Assembly (NCBI GenBank): GCA_945872285.1
Contig: CAMBZR010000036.1
Coordinates: 1-32,258, forward strand
Source: Bordetella parapertussis
Lineage (GTDB): Bacteria > Pseudomonadota > Gammaproteobacteria > Burkholderiales > Burkholderiaceae_B
Reading direction: 5' to 3'
DNA: 32,258 bases
Position numbers and translations under genes: made by a program. How positions within the stretch are numbered: the first letter of the stretch is position 1; every line of letters starts with the position of its first letter. Positions 31,928 to 32,258 of the stretch are shown here, one piece after another. The notes under the pieces were generated by a model. It was given only the letters and a program-made list of their open reading frames with translations, was not told the origin of the DNA and made no database searches.

Positions 31928-32258
31928 TCAACATGCAGCTTGACTTAAAAGTCATTGAAATTTTGTCTAATATCTCGACCGCAACGCTTACGACTATTTT
32001 GCTTAAAAAAGGTTTGCGCAATGTCTGGATGCGTGGCACGAAGCCGATTCGTGCGGGGCAGCCGCGCTTAGTGGCGCGTGCCTTTACCTTGCGTTTTGTT
32101 CCTGCGCGCGAAGATCTGGCGACACCCGAATCATGGTCGTCACCGATCTCAACCCGCGGTGCGATCGAAGACATGCCCGAGGGCTGTATTGCGGTGGTCG
32201 ATTCGATGGGTGTGACCGATGCCGGTATTTTTGGCGATATTTTGTGTGCCCGTATGGC
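31924..32258 (+). CDS. RraA/HMG-aldolase family protein, 5' part (3' end beyond window)
   Basis: The first 111 codons of a protein of the RraA / 4-hydroxy-4-methyl-2-oxoglutarate aldolase superfamily are present. Signature segments are the N-terminal ISTATLTTILLKKGLRNVWM, a conserved core around IRAGQPRLVARAFTLRFVPA, and MPEGCIAVVDSMGVTDAGIF leading to GDILCARM, the family's GDxL site. The catalytic Arg-Asp pair lies past the window edge. The ATG overlaps the DapA-like stop by 4 bp, so the genes are in one operon. In this catabolic setting an aldolase or oxaloacetate-decarboxylase role is more likely than the RNase E inhibitor role of E. coli RraA. Confidence 0.88.
   Translation, partial: MINMQLDLKVIEILSNISTATLTTILLKKGLRNVWMRGTKPIRAGQPRLVARAFTLRFVPAREDLATPESWSSPISTRGAIEDMPEGCIAVVDSMGVTDAGIFGDILCARM

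Noticed and set aside
1..32258. CRISPR arrays, tRNA or rRNA genes, prophage or complete insertion sequences
   Set aside because: I saw no regularly spaced repeats, no cloverleaf or rRNA sequence, and no transposase or integrase frame with recognisable motifs.

Overview
The window reads as a chromosome segment of a betaproteobacterium in the order Burkholderiales, most likely Alcaligenaceae. The reasons are the Bug/TctC-type periplasmic receptor, the malonyl-CoA decarboxylase, the two NodT-type RND efflux operons, the 3-mercaptopropionate-dioxygenase-like enzyme and the moderate GC content. This placement rests on gene content only. I see no tRNA, rRNA, CRISPR array, phage gene or intact insertion sequence.

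Layout. 1-1081: the 3' part of pgk ends at a stem-loop and faces a small cupin gene. 1082-3365: an ABC importer with a Tat-type substrate-binding protein and a permease but no ATPase; a 36-codon ORF just before it may be the stump of the missing ATPase. 3476-9266: a complete tripartite RND efflux operon (adaptor, pump, outer-membrane lipoprotein), each junction overlapping by 4 bp. 9275-10907 (minus): malonyl-CoA decarboxylase plus a small membrane-anchored protein, with a strong inverted repeat upstream. 11086-16927 (minus): a second tripartite RND operon in the order pump, adaptor, outer-membrane factor; its pump lacks the usual proton-relay lysine.

17337-19543: a thiol dioxygenase with 3-mercaptopropionate-dioxygenase signature residues, coupled to a four-domain rhodanese, forms a likely thiol/sulfane-sulfur oxidation pair. 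19572-21429: a short MTA/SAH-type nucleosidase, an orphan ABC-3 metal-type permease and a PaaI-like thioesterase. 21573-23871: a class-C beta-lactamase-fold serine hydrolase followed by an Ldh2-type NAD(P) oxidoreductase.

24010-27023 is the locus I find most unusual. An OsmC-like protein lacking its second cysteine, an acyl-CoA-dehydrogenase-fold flavoprotein lacking the catalytic-glutamate motif, and a rubredoxin fused to its FAD reductase sit in one tight operon behind an 18-bp palindrome. It looks like a self-contained redox module in which NAD(P)H electrons pass through rubredoxin to an oxygenase-like flavoprotein.

27215-32258: a cupin, a secreted alpha/beta hydrolase preceded by a terminator-like hairpin, and a carboxylic-acid catabolic group made of an NAD-type beta-decarboxylating dehydrogenase, a Bug receptor (opposite strand), a DapA-superfamily lyase lacking the catalytic Tyr, and an RraA/HMG-aldolase-family protein cut by the window edge.
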